DNA of 64,000 nt, taken from the NCBI RefSeq assembly GCF_018691265.1, contig NW_024881327.1, positions 21,755,936-21,819,935 on the forward strand. Reading direction: 5' to 3'. Source of the stretch: Tyto alba (Eukaryota > Chordata > Aves > Strigiformes > Tytonidae). Shown here piece after piece: positions 1 through 19,018 of this stretch. The translations under genes were made by a program, and so were the position numbers. The first letter of the stretch is position 1. Each line of letters starts with the position of its first letter. The notes beneath the pieces are model-generated. The model worked only from the letters and a program-made list of their open reading frames with translations. It was not told the origin of the DNA and did not search any database.

Positions 1-1562
1 ATTACACAAGGACAGCAGTGAGACACAGTTAATATACTTTATTTACAGTTTTCCTCTAAAGAAGTGAAGTGTCAAGAAAAGGAAGATGAAAAGAACATTA
101 AGTTTTGCTTTTCCTTGAATTTACTGAAAGCAGTCATCATGTTTAGAGTGAGTGATGTATAGTTACATTCCTTTCAAGACCTCGAGGGCTATTTTGCTGC
201 CCAGTGATCATATAAAGGAAAAGGCAGACCTATATCAAATCTGACTTACAATTTCCATTGAAACACTCCTAAATCTTGGGTAGGTAGCCCATCTCCCAGA
301 TCCAGAGTTGAATTTCATGTCCAACTGCCCACCCTTAATGACAGACCAAATTAAAAAGTCTGTCAAGCTCAAAATTTATGTTTGAGATGCTGATCAAAAT
401 TCTGTGGCTCAGAACCATTTCTACCTTCCTATTAATTTGAAAAATAAATATATTTCTGTATGAACTGACATTCCAGTTATGCCTAGAGGGATCTGAGCTA
501 TATTGATACATAAAGCTGATAACATTAAGGGAAACCAGAAAATTAGGATGTTGAAAATGCAAGTGAAAGATCACACAAGTGAGCCTTAAAATTATATTAT
601 TTTAATTTGATTTTGTTTAATTTGTTTAACTGTATTGATATCAATGGAATTATCTTCAATACTCAGAGTCAAATTACTTTGAAATAAATTAATTTATTGA
701 TATCACTACACTGAGTTGTTGCCAACCAATGCAGAATATATTAAAAAAGAAATTACACTGATTTGTTAAAAAGGTAAATATCTAAAAGTCTAAATATAAA
801 GTCTAAATATTGGCATATCAAGTACATTTAATAATACATTGTCCTGTAAAGTAACCTATAGCATCCTTACAATGATTTTCTCCAAGAATTTAAAAATATT
901 CAAAATATTCAGCAAATCTTAATAATTATTAATTCAAAATAACTAAAGTCAAACACGAGAACACATATCTGAACCATCTACCAAATGGTAAAGCAGTGAT
1001 TCAGAGAAAGAGTTAGGAGGTTATCCTGAATAGTCATCTCTAAATGACGTTTGCATGCAGTGTTCCAGTAAAAAGGCCTGGTGCATTTCTTCAATAAATA
1101 AAAGGAGGAATAACTGTTGGAAATCAGAGAGCTATCCTGCCTCTACAGGTCATGTTGAGAGTAATGCTATGAAAATGTTATTCCAGGCTTGGGGTACACA
1201 TTTCACAAAAGATATGCGTGCACTGGAAAGACTTTAAAGGGATGACACAAAGCAATTAAAAAGGAAGAAAAATAAGCGCTTCCACATTTCAAGTTACTTG
1301 GCTTATTAATTTGGATTTTGAAAAATTATACTTCTGTAACAAAGTTACCAAATAAGGCAGTGATTTCCAAATTTAAAAAGCTAATGTAAAATCCAGTATT
1401 TATTTGTTATACTCAGTTTAGTGCAGCCTAGAAATAAATTGTCAATGAAAGTAGGTAAAAAAAACATGAACTCATATGGTACAGACTTCATCTCACCATG
1501 ACACTTCATAACACATAGTGACATACTGTATAGCTATGCTGTTTCCCAGATTCAGAAAGGGG

Positions 1563-1586
<24 letters not shown>
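1563..1586. repeat. Poly-A tract (24 A)
   Basis: An uninterrupted run of A followed by GAGA and a further A-rich stretch. No AATAAA signal is seen just upstream, so it is not obviously the tail of a processed pseudogene. Confidence 0.9.
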
Positions 1587-1594
<8 letters not shown>

Positions 1595-3290
1595 GATGAC
1601 CATTATTGTTGTATTACTGCTAGGGAATGAAATAGGACTGTTTGTTCTTTGATAACCCTTTCAAGCTGTGAATTCTAAGTCCCACCCAGAGAAAGTCCAT
1701 CTTTACCCTTTTCTTTTGAGTAGCTAGATAAAAGGGAGGATTTCTTACACTGCTCTCAACATGGAGGAAATACTGCATTAATTTATTGAATTCAGTGTGT
1801 GTGAGCACTAGTCATCTTTCCTAAATTTTTCAAGAATTATTTTTTTGTTTCTACATATCAAATGAAGGTGGCTGAATGTTTTCTTTCTTATTTTCTCTTC
1901 TCCTTTCTGACTTTCCCCAAACATTTGTAGTTAGAGAGATAATACTACATTGAATAGAACAAGCTTTGATGCAAAATGTAAAATAATTTTAAATATATGC
2001 TAGATACTTTCTTTTGGCAGGATAAACATATTCACAGGATTTTTTTCCCTCCTCACACTAGAATTTTTTCTTCTCTTTGGAGCTTATGATAAGGATTTCC
2101 AAAGTAGCACCACTTGAGTTTGTCTCAAAAATTAATTTTGTAAGACTCCAGAGAGCTTAGGTTACTGGCAGGACTTAGATTTTGCTCTTTTCTCACTGTA
2201 GCCACAGAGTTGAGTATCCAGAAGATGGTTTTGTCTACCTACAGTGTTTAGGAGGACGTAATGCACTCCTATTTCACAGTGCAGAGGACTAGAAAAATTG
2301 ACCTCATGTGGCCTTAAACACTTAGAAATTAATCACAGTTTCTCTTTTATGTACATAAACATTAATGGTTATGATTCAAAGGAGCAAAACCAAGTCAGTT
2401 CCAACCAACTTTATGGTTCCTGAAGAGATCACTGACTTTCAAAGACTTTAAAAGGCAGTTTAAATATGCACATTTTCTTTGAGTTCCTTACAAGACAGGG
2501 TTGCAATAGGCATGTGCTCTTCTACTACATTTCCACTTTTCCTTTACCTGTTCTTGACATTTTGCTATGACAGGAAATAGGGGTAGAAGACCAAGTAAGC
2601 TGTCATGCTTATTTCCACAGATTTCTTCTAGCAAAATGAATTTTCCATTCAAAATTGAAATTTATCAAATGCTTTGTTTTTTTACATGTCCTAAACAGCA
2701 CAAAATTAGAAAGGCTGGTTCTCATTGTTCACAAATGTACAAAAGAACAAACTGTGATTCAATTAGGTCATTTCTTGCCCCCCAAAATTCCAGGTGTTCA
2801 TTGAAAGACTAGGAGTGATTCTTCAGTTTCTTAATTTCCAGTTCATTAATTCATTAGAGTTATACAATATTTAAAGCTTATATCACCAGAAGCACCTTAG
2901 GCAATTAGGTTATAATTTTCTAACACATGTAAATAATCCCAAGGCAGTTTTAAATGTGTTGCCTGTTCCTGAATTGAAAGAAATTACATCAGATCTTTTC
3001 TGTTAGTTGCTAGATTTCATATGCTAAACATATTCCAGTCTAAACTGTTGGCATCCTGATGGAATAATCCACTAATTATCTTACCATTTAGCTGTAATTT
3101 TTTAATAGTTCTGTCTGACCTTCAGTTACAAAACTATGCATGATGTTTTTAATATGCTAATATAATGTCATCTTATTTTTTTTAAAACATGTCAGTTTAG
3201 ATTCCTTCTAGCTGTAGCAAACAATCCTTTGAGCATTTACAAAGAATAATTTTTAAAATTCTGACTCATACTATTTCTAAAGTATAGATG

Positions 3291-3312
3291 TATATACATA
3301 TATATGTATATA
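3291..3312. repeat. Perfect 22-bp AT-rich palindrome
   Basis: The two halves are exact reverse complements around the core CATATATATG (3297-3306). It sits in an alternating TA-rich patch that runs on to about 3330. It could extrude as a small cruciform, but such palindromes arise readily in TA-rich DNA. Confidence 0.85.
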
Positions 3313-5304
3313 AATATATGTAAATATATTTGAACATAAAAGAGATAGTCTTTTAAAGAACTATATTAATATTATTTTAATAAATGTAACTCATAAATAA
3401 TAAATTTCCTATGTCTTCCTAGCAACTTCAAAATGGGATTTTAAAGCTACCAAGGATATCTCAGACTTTATCATTAGGAACTGAATTGTCAGGGTTTTTT
3501 TACAGATGATTTTATTTTTATGAACCATTTTCTATTTTACAAATTTAACACAAGTAAATAGGATCTTGAGTTTTATTTAATCTAGTTAATTCCTAATATT
3601 GACAGAGTATTTAATATTTCTTAAAGTATTTTAAGTAGAAATTATTTAGAATATTAATTTATTTCTTCACTGAGAAATTGAACTTGACAAACTAACATAT
3701 ATTTCCTGCAAGCTGAAATGTCATTATAGGTATAAAACTGAGATATTTTTTTAACTGCCTATTCCATATCTGTCCAAATATTATTGCATATCGAGCCTTA
3801 TAGTTCTTTACACTTAAAGCACAACTGCTTTTAAAACAAGCATCTGTCCCTCTTCTCTGCTGTTAGTCTCATACACCCAAAAAAGGAAGAGGCTGAATCT
3901 GAGAGCCCTTCTTCCTCTGGCAGGTGTTGAGGGAGAACACATTGCTGACAGGATGTGTGGAGAGGAGCTCTTCCACTTTGGGTCACTTTAGCAACACTTT
4001 CAAACATTTTCAAGAAGTCTGATGCCAACACTGATTTATCTGTAACTTATTATGTAATGGTTACTTGTCTTTACTGAACATAGGGTTTTGTAGGATAGCA
4101 ACTGCACAATAATGTAAAGCTAAGCTGAAACTAACAACGAGTCAGATGTTAGTCATCTGAGCATTAGACAATTTTGCTGTTACATGCAGGAAAAGCTAGA
4201 CAAGAGGCATCTAACCAGTGGGAAATATGCTGCTACAGCTGTGATCAAATTAAAACAAGCTGAGGCCAAGTCAAGTTGAAACATGTCCTTATGTTGTTAT
4301 GCTAGCACAAGGCTTGTGTCAAACAGAGGAAACACCATATGTACCTGAGCTATTGGGTATGCTTGAAAAAACTTTAAATTTGTTATAAAAACACATTTTT
4401 GGGTTACCCTACATTCATGCAAGTATTAAAATTCATCATGGATGAAAGGTGCTATTGCTCAGAATGGGATTTTCACTCATGTTCACAGGAATAATTACTG
4501 GTCGTCAGATGGGGTACTTCAGTAGAGTGTTCAGGGGTATCAATAATATCAAGTCAGATCCGGCAATAGTTCTGTAGGGCTGAATTCACAAACTGAAGAC
4601 TCTTCACTCTGGGATAAATCAGCAAATGCTTTGGAGATTAATAGATCCCCCCAGGGTATAGCAAATGCATTTGTTACTATAAAGTGAGTGGTGTCTCTAG
4701 GAACCGTGTGACTTTCCCTTCCAGGTAATCGATGTCTCCACTGAGGCAACAATGGATTCTGAACTAAATTTAGAAACTGGATCACCAATAATGAACCTTC
4801 AGTGTATTTCTATTATTTTAAATAACAAGTTCTAAGTTCTTTAAGTATTTATTAGATAGGAAGAGATTATTGCAAGATCTAAAGAATAGATTATTCGAAA
4901 CAATATCAAAAGGATCACAGATTTGTGACTGAAGTTGGGTGACATTGATCATTGTTATGGTTTATATTGTACAAGATTTTTGTTAATCACTTCTTTTTAG
5001 ACAACCAGTGAAATAAAACATTTAGTAAATCAATTCTGTTTGGTTGGGTTTGGTTGTTGTTTTTTTGGTTTTGGGTTTTTTTTTAATTTTTATGTAGTCA
5101 AAAGGTTGAAATGCTAGTGTGTGTATGTTTTATTTAGGATTATTTAAATTTTACAACCATCACCTATTACTGCATAACACAACTTTGTGTGAAAGAGAAT
5201 TTTTCCTCTTGTGAAAACTATTTTCTGCCTCCAGAACAATTTTTCAAGTCTTCAGTAGCGAATAACTGACTGAAAGAGATACAGATTTGCTATTATTGTG
5301 TGGG

Positions 5305-5345
5305 GTTTTTTTTTTTGTTGTTTTGTTTTTTTTTTTTTTTTTTTT
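5305..5345. repeat. T-rich low-complexity tract
   Basis: Two long T runs are separated by GTTGTTTTG, the later one about 20 T long. A similar T/G-rich patch lies at about 5037-5090. It is simple low-complexity DNA with no element attached that I can recognise. Confidence 0.85.
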
Positions 5346-5940
5346 AATTGAAATGAAGCAGAAGAACTAAGCTACTCACAGGTCAAGAGATTCTCAGATT
5401 GCATCTGCATTAGTATTTTACTTTGGATAAGGAGTGCACTTTTGAAATGGATCCTGTTTATTTTCACTTACCACAATGTATTTTCATATTGGAACTGTCT
5501 CATGAACTGGATTACTAGCAATGAAACTAAACAAGAATGTGTGCTTCATATTTTCCAATTAATATGCTCCAACTGCTATTGGGTTCTCACTCTATAGTAT
5601 CAGCTGTTACTAGTTCAAAGTAAACGCCTCAGGATACCTATAGAGTGGATTTTGGGCACTTGGCACAGAGTCCTGCATGACAGATTTTTTCCTCCTGTAC
5701 AAGGCTGATTGCTATTGAGAACCTGACATGATACATCAATGAAACTGAACAGGAAAGGACTTGGTGGCTGGACAACTTCCACACTCACTTCAGTTGTCCA
5801 GTCACCTCCTGGCCAGAGCATGGAAGTGAATTGTTGCTTTTTTGGATATAAGATTTGTATTGTTCTGTCCCACTGGATGTCCATTTTGACAAAAGTTTAT
5901 CCTCTTGTGTAAACAGACATTAGTATTACCAAATCTGAGA

Positions 5941-6069
5941 AATCATGCTACAAGGAAGGCTAAGGAAAATCTCTACCCTTTATTGGATGCAGGGGGAAAC
6001 ATAGTGACAAAGGATGACAAAAAGGCTGAGGTACTTAATGCCTTCTTTACCTCAGTCTTTAATAGTTAG
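5941..6069 (+). pseudogene. CR1 reverse transcriptase, N-terminal remnant
   Basis: This frame encodes the linker leading into the CR1 reverse-transcriptase domain, including the recognisable VTKDDKKAEVLNAFF and SVF, before a TAG stop at 6067-6069. In intact CR1 proteins this segment follows the endonuclease domain, which is absent here. Reading then has to change frame before the next conserved block (DKSMGPDG at about 6185), so at least one indel lies between 6070 and 6190. The segment has no start codon of its own. Confidence 0.8.
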
Positions 6070-6193
6070 ACCAGTTTTTCTCTGGGTACCTACCCCCCTG
6101 AGCTGCAATGCAGAGATGGGGAGCAGCATGAAGCTCCCATAATCCAAGAAGAAACGATTAGTGACCTGCTGGACAACTTAAATAGACAAGTCT

Positions 6194-6754
6194 ATGGGGC
6201 CAGATGGGTTCTACTCAAGGGTACTGAGGGAGCTGACAGAAGTGCTCACTAAACCACTTTCAATCATTTATCAGCAGTCCTGGATAACCAGGGAGGTCCC
6301 AGTTGACTGGAAGTTAACAAATGTGATGCCCATCTACAAGAAGGGCTGGAAAGAGGATCTTTCCAGGAACTACAGGCCTGTCAGCCTGACCTTGGTGCCG
6401 GGGAATACTATGGAGAGGATCATCTTAAGTGCCATCACATGGCACATACACAACCAGGTTATCAGGCTCAGTCAGCTTGAGTTTATGAAAGACAGGTCCT
6501 GTTGGACTAACCTTATCTCCTTCTATGAAAAGTTAACTCACTTAGCAGATGAGGAAAAGGGTGTGGATGTTGTCTACCTAGACTTCAGTAAAGCCTTTGA
6601 CACTGTTTCCCATAACATTCTCCTGGAGAAACTGGCTGCTTATGTCTTGGATGGGTCTATTCTTGGCTGGGTAAAAAACTGGCTGGATGGCAGGGCCCAA
6701 ATAGTTGAGGTGAATGGAGTTATATCCAGTTGGTGGCCAGACACAAGGGCTTAG
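6194..6754 (+). pseudogene. CR1 reverse transcriptase, fingers/palm fragment
   Basis: This 186-codon open segment is the largest surviving piece of the CR1 ORF2 reverse transcriptase, which in a live element copies the LINE RNA into genomic DNA at the nick made by its endonuclease. In order it shows GPDGF and RVLREL near the start, PLSIIYQQSW, VPVDWKLTNVMPIYKKG, NYRPVSLT at about residues 59-66, then VVYLDFSKAFDTVSH at about 126-140, which holds the first catalytic aspartate region of the palm (FSKAFD), and NWLDGRAQ. The methionine at 6194 is the internal Met of SMGPDG and not a true start; GAC AAG TCT just upstream continues the homology. The frame ends at a stop created by a deletion that removes most of the expected GVPQGS motif. 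The product could not function. Confidence 0.95.
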
Positions 6755-6923
6755 TATTAGGGACAGTTCTGTTTATTATGTTTATCAATGATCTTGAGAT
6801 GAGGGGATAGAGTGCACCCTCAGTAAATTTGCAGATGACACCAAGCTGGGTGGGAGTGTTGATCTGCTTGAGGGTAGGAGGATCTGGACAGGCTGGATTG
6901 ATGGGCTGAAACCAGTTTTTTGA
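6751..6923 (+). pseudogene. CR1 reverse transcriptase, PQG/FADD region, two frames
   Basis: The palm domain continues after the deletion but in other frames. Bases 6751-6810 read [19 protein letters not shown] then TAG. From 6810 another frame reads [18 protein letters not shown] and ends at TGA 6921-6923. The catalytic FADD codons (6828-6839) are intact, which is what identifies the block. Compared with the usual CR1 order TSGVPQGSVLG, about 13 bases are missing between ACA and GTATTAGGG at about 6743-6754, taking out the PQG motif. Downstream, 6924-7230 still aligns with CR1 (for example LGVFVD and MSQQCAQVAKKANSILA) but is broken by further stops. Confidence 0.85.
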
Positions 6924-7230
6924 GGTTCACCATGGCTAAGTGACGGGTCCTGCACTTGGGTCACAACAATCCCATGAAACTCTATAGGCTTGGGGAAGAA
7001 TAGCTGGAAATCTGCCCAGTGGAAAAGAACCTGGGAGTGTTTGTTGACAGCTGTCTGAATATGAGCCAGCAGTGTGCCCAGGTGGCCAAGAAGGCCAATA
7101 GCATCCTGGCTATATCAGAAATAGTGTGACCAGCAGAACTAAGGAAGGGATTGTCCCCCTGTACTTGGCAATGGTGAGGTCACACCTCTAATACTGTGTT
7201 CAGTTTTGAGCCCCTCAGTACAAGAAAGAT

Positions 7231-7542
7231 ATGGAGGTGCTGGAGTGTGTCCAAACCAAAACAATGAAGTTGGTGAAGTATCTAGAGAACAAGGCTTATG
7301 AGGAGCGGCTGAGGGGAATGGGGTTGTTTAGTCTGGAGAAAAGGAGGCTCAGGGGAGACCTTATCACTCTCTACAACTACCTGAAAAGAGGTAGTAGTGA
7401 GGTGGGTGTCGATCTCTTCTCCCAAGCAATAGGACAAGAGAAAATGGCCTTAAGTTGCACCAGGGGAGGTTTAGATCGAATATTAAGAAAATTTTCTTCA
7501 CCCAAAGGTTTGTCACGCATTGGAACAGACTGTCCAGACTGA
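7231..7542 (+). pseudogene. CR1 ORF2 C-terminal fragment
   Basis: A 103-codon open segment matches the C-terminal end of CR1 ORF2 after the palm and thumb. It shows [42 protein letters not shown] and LFSQA. In the consensus this block ends with an arginine/lysine-rich stretch and WNxLP-like residues; here the reading is disturbed near the end and closes with CPD then TGA. The first ATG is an internal methionine of the LINE protein, not a start. The 3' UTR of about 150 bp and the octamer tail follow. Confidence 0.9.
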
Positions 7543-7690
7543 GTCACCATCCCTGAAGGTGTTTAAAAGATCTGTAGATGTGGTGCTTAAGGATATGGTT
7601 TAGTGGTGTATTTGGCAGTGCTAGGTTAACAGTTGGACTTGATGATCTTATATGTCCTTTCCAACCTAAATGATTTTATGATTCTATGAT

Positions 7691-10468
7691 ATCATATTTT
7701 GAAAAGCAATAATAATATCACCTCTAAATAAAAAAGTGGTAGAGATAAAGGTAATTAAACCTCTCTGAGGCTATCTCTGAATCCAAAGATAAAATCCTGA
7801 TCATGTTGCTCTTTATGACTGAAGTCCATCATTTCTTGCTATTTCACCTGAAGGACAAGATGTCCTAGAAGAGATCTGGCATCCAAAATGAGAAAACCCT
7901 GTTGTTCAAAAGTCTTAGCATCTCCCCAACTTCATCAGCCTCCTTATTCTCATTGTGATGGTCTTTACAGTACAATGCCTTCTTATTTCATCTATTTGTC
8001 TTTCATGGGGAGAAGTCAGTATAAAGCTTCCTTCTTCTGTGGGAATCACTGTAATATTTATTTTCAGAAGAGTTTGGACATTTTTTTATGACAGGTTGAT
8101 TATATTATGAAAAGAAAGGTTAAGAAAAGAGGCTGAATGCCATTGACTCGATTTCCAGAGCATTATTTTGGGGGCAAATATTTAAAATTGTAACTTAAAA
8201 TGTTTTAAATCATATAGTATACTCAAAATGCCAAATAATAAGTTGAGAAGAAAACATTCCCTGGAGCAAAATACCAGAAACTCTGGAAATGAGAAACATT
8301 CAGTGAACAAATCTATGTATCATTTAACATTTCACATGCAAAAAGAAAATATCACTTGATCTGGAGACTTAGTATACAGTCATCCACATGCATAGCTTTG
8401 CTTAAAGCTAGTCTTGACCATAGGAGCTAGGGGTATCAGAAGTTGTCTTATTCATTTAGAAGGAAATTGCTTGCCTTTGAAGATCTGTACAGACAACACC
8501 AGCCTGTGCAAAGACTGGGACATTGCCTAGACTCTCCAAGGGGGAATTGCATAAATTTGAAGCAGCAGATAGCTGTTCTGTGAGTACTCATGGAAAAGTG
8601 TGTCTCAAACTGCTTTTAGGAGTAATATAACTGTTCATACGAATTTGGATTTGTGTCTGGAATGTTTATCTGATACCTACCATGAATGTGATGGAAAGTT
8701 TAAACAAAATTTCTCACCTCCCCCATGGAAAACATTTTAACAGCACTGTACATTATCCAGCATTCCATCTTAGATCTTTTTTTTTAGTGTTTAGAGTAAA
8801 AAAAATGGGTTACATGTATTCATTCATATACTACCTGCTATGAAAGTTATTAATACAACTGACTGAACTGCATTTGGCTTTTATACTGAACCTAAGTGAG
8901 TACAGAATACTAATGCAATCATAAAGGCTCTGCAACTACAGCCATTTGTCAGTTTTGAAGCTGTATTTACAGCTAGATTGGAATGACAGTAATAGAAGGA
9001 TTTTCCAAACTCTGTTCACTTCTGGTTTTCTTACTGTAATTTTGTGCATCACACTTGTATCTCTGATTCAAAATTTTACTTAATTCTAAAATCATACATT
9101 GTTTCATTTTATATTCCATCAAGCTAAAGCAAAAGACTAAAGCTGCACTCTTAGGCCATGAATTGCCAAAGTGAAACATAGTTAACATTATCACTTTCAT
9201 CCTGCGGATAAGTTCTAGTCTTCAACTCTGTTGACTTTCACCCCATAGGTAATGGGAAACCTATATTACTATATTCTCTCTTTCCAAAAAATTGAAAACA
9301 ATTTTCTCTTCCCACAAAACCTGAAACATTAAAGATTATCTCCCACTTTAACCAAAAGTCAAAATCTTTTGTGGATTTTCAAGCTACGAAATAAAGTACA
9401 CACTAGATGTACCTCTAGGATAGCTAGGAAAGGAAGGGAAAGGAAGATAAGGGTAGGGGAAAACAGTCATCAGTCTAAATAAAGCAAGCTGCAGCGTTTA
9501 GTTTTCTAACATCTGCTTTGAATATTCTTGTAGACTAATTGCTCTCCCCTGTTTTTTCTATCTTTGGTCAAAGAAATATTTCCCAAATAAAAATGGCAAG
9601 TTTTATTGTATAGCTGTGAGAAAATTTGATTAAAAACCAAAACCACAACACTTTGCCATGCAAAATATGTCATCCTAAATTTTAGAGGGGATTAATCTCT
9701 TTTTTTTACCTTTTCTGTTAAAAGAGAGCATACTCATAATATAGCTGTAAAAGTCTTAATTTTTTTAATGGAGAATAATTTGAAGTACTGTCACAGATGA
9801 ACTGTATATGTTGTTCAGCTTGTCTTTAATTTAAGAACATGCTAGAGAGGACTGATCTCATTTACATCTAATTTTGGTCGAAAGAATACCTGTTTATGAT
9901 TTCATGTCCTTTCCAATATTATTACTAAGGAAAAATCAGAAATGTTTTTCTTATTTTTACTTATACAGACTATCTTCCCTTCAGTATATCTCATTTTTTC
10001 CTTACTTTAATAATTTCCTTCAATTTACATAAGAACATTGGTAGGCTGCAAATTAATGCAAGTGGGAAAAAAAAAAAAAAAAAAAAAGATATGTTAAAAT
10101 GCAGTGGTAGTCAAAGCAAACAGAATGATAACATGACTAAGGAATGGTTTCATGATAATAACAGAATAATTATCATGCCATTTTATAAATAGATTGTAAA
10201 CTTTCACCCACAATGCTGTTTTCAGCCTGGACCCGATGAAAACACTGCAAAAATTATATTCTGGTTCCAACGGGAAGGATTTCATTCACAGAGTGCTGTG
10301 AACAGTAGTGTCAGCCAGGAGAGAGCCTTTCCTCCCTGCCCTGTTAATGGTGCACCAAAGTTGGGATTGAATATTGGTCAGGCCTGAGGAATGTGAATGA
10401 CTGGTATTTTTCTACAGTATTACACTACGTTTTCACAATCTTAATATTCAATAAAGTTGTATGTATAA
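7691..10468. other. AT-rich non-coding stretch
   Basis: Nothing recognisable as a gene is seen between the CR1 tail and the ATAG microsatellite. Small open frames (67 codons at 7888-8091 +, 75 codons at 8973-9200 -) show no family resemblance. A purine-rich patch of AGGAAAGG/GGGAAAGG type lies at about 9427-9460, and a 21-base A run at 10067-10087. Confidence 0.7.
10067..10087. repeat. Poly-A tract (21 A)
   Basis: A run of A follows AAGTGGG. There is no polyadenylation signal within the preceding 30 bases and no recognisable retrocopy upstream. Confidence 0.85.
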
Positions 10469-17934
<7,466 letters not shown>

Positions 17935-18003
17935 AAAAAAAAACAAAAACAAAAACAAAACAAAAACAACCAAAAAAAAACCAAACCAAAAAAAAAAAAA
18001 AAA
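17935..18003. repeat. A-rich (CAAAA)n-like tract
   Basis: Irregular units of A4-A9 separated by single or double C end in a run of 15-16 A. It lies about 70 bp before the left duplication of the 18-kb LTR, outside it. It is low-complexity DNA, and a decayed poly-A tail is possible but unproven. Confidence 0.85.
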
Positions 18004-18070
18004 CAGGGGAGGGTTCTGAAATGTTTTTTAGCTATCCAATCTTTTCCTGTTAACAATCAACTTAAAGTTT

Positions 18071-18075
18071 GCCTC
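18071..18075. repeat. Left target-site duplication GCCTC of LTR 1
   Basis: GCCTC directly abuts the terminal TGTCGTGG of the LTR and recurs exactly at 19149-19153 after the terminal GGACA. A 5-bp duplication fits avian ERVL-type (and some ERVK-type) integration and fixes the element's ends. Confidence 0.9.
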
Positions 18076-18091
18076 TGTCGTGGTTTAGGCC

Positions 18092-18108
18092 TGGTTGGCA
18101 GCCAACCA
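18092..18108. repeat. Terminal hairpin in LTR 1
   Basis: TGGTTGGC and GCCAACCA form a perfect 8-bp inverted repeat around a single A, sixteen bases inside the U5 end of the LTR. It may be only a chance structure near the integrase attachment end. Confidence 0.75.
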
Positions 18109-18264
18109 CAATGCAGCAGCTCTCTCTCCCTTCCCCTCCAGCAATGAGAAGGGACAGAGAGCCAGGCTTGGGGTTCAAGATAGGACTGGGATGGGGAAAA
18201 ATTTCCCCTTTATGATCACGAGCAAGAGGCAGACTCGTTAGGGGAAGAAAAAAAAGAACATACA

Positions 18265-18270
18265 TTTATT
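18265..18270 (-). promoter_or_regulatory. Polyadenylation signal of LTR 1
   Basis: TTTATT on the + strand is AATAAA on the LTR's coding strand, about 190 bp before its 3' end. That is the expected place for the R/U5 boundary signal. Confidence 0.7.
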
Positions 18271-18547
18271 ACAGACACTAACAACACATAACAGAGTAAG
18301 ACAGTGAGAAGCATTGCCACATCTTGAGAACACCTTCCCCCCACCCCTCCCTTCTTCCCGGGCTCAGTTCTGCTCCCGATATCTCTACCTCCTCCCCCAG
18401 TGGCGCAGGGGCAGGGAATGGGGGGTGCAGTCAGCGCTGCCACTTCCCTTATCTTCGGTGAGGGGAGTGTCCAAAACTTGTTCCTCCTGCTCCATCGTGG
18501 TCCCCCTCTCACAGGAGACAGTCCTCCACAAACTTTCTCCACCATGA

Positions 18548-18885
18548 GTTCCTCCCATGGGCCGCAGCATTCCCCACACTGCTCCGTCATGGGTCACTAA
18601 CTTCCTCCGACTGGATTCCCTCCCACGGCTGCAGCCCTTCCCGAGCTGCTCCGGCGTGGGACTCCCCCACATGCTGCAATCCTCCCAGTGCTGAATTACA
18701 GCAGCAGGGCTGCCTTTTCCCACAAGACCCCGGCCTTCTTTGGGCACAGCACCTTGATCATCTGAGCAGGAGCAACAGGCCGTAAATCAATGTCTGCTCC
18801 ACCGTAGATCTTCATGGGTGGCAGGGGGGTGCCGCCCTGCCATCTCACCACAGGATACAGGGGGGTCTCTGCTCCGGCACACCTC
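18548..18885 (-). repeat. Diverged tandem repeats inside LTR 1
   Basis: Related units of about 45 bp are seen at 18548-18593, 18615-18660 and from 18661, sharing the order CTCCCA(T/C)GG(G)C(C/T)GCAGC then TTCCC then CTGCTCCG then TGGG. Units 1 and 2 are split by 21 bp; 2 and 3 abut. Further weaker copies follow at about 18795-18840 and 18842-18885 (ATGGGTGGCAGGGGG and AGGATACAGGGGGG). The repeats lie between the promoter and the poly-A signal, that is in the putative R region. Confidence 0.65.
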
Positions 18886-18983
18886 CCCCCTCCTTTCTTC
18901 CTCCGTTCCTCCACTGACCTTGGTGTTCATGCAGCTGCAGCAACTCCTCCTCACAAGTCCGACTGCCTGTCACCACGTCCCTT

Positions 18984-19018
18984 CTTAAATACGTTATCGC
19001 AGAGGTGCAGCTGATTGG
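18984..19018 (-). promoter_or_regulatory. Promoter of LTR 1 (CCAAT and TATA-like boxes)
   Basis: Read on the - strand, AGCCAAT ends at 19014 and TATTTAAG follows at 18991-18984, a spacing of 22 bases, about 130-160 bp from the LTR start. This is the normal U3 promoter order of a retroviral LTR. Activity is not shown by the sequence. Confidence 0.6.

Larger units (their letters stand above)
1..5934. other. AT-rich non-coding stretch
   Basis: No gene is recognisable. The longest open frames (79-89 codons, for example 4549-4788 and 5615-5884 on the - strand) match no family I know and lack supporting signals. The stretch contains a 24-base A run at 1563-1586, a 22-bp AT palindrome at 3291-3312 and a T-rich tract at 5305-5345. 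Exons of a host gene too short or diverged to recognise cannot be excluded. Confidence 0.7.
5935..7690 (+). mobile_element. CR1 LINE retrotransposon, 5'-truncated and decayed
   Basis: This is the 3' part of a CR1 non-LTR retrotransposon, the dominant LINE of bird genomes. Seen in the sequence: translated pieces match the CR1 reverse transcriptase in order (VTKDDKKAEVLNAFF, MGPDGF with [54 protein letters not shown]). The element ends with GGACTTGATGATCTTATATG, TCCTTTCCAACCTAAATGA and the octamer-type tail TTTTATG-ATTCTATG-AT. The endonuclease domain and 5' UTR are missing, the usual result of incomplete reverse transcription. The 5' edge is an estimate: CR1-like coding begins just before the codons for ATRKAKENL at about 5950. 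Target-site duplications are not evident, which is normal for CR1. Multiple frameshifts and stops show it is dead. Confidence 0.95.
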
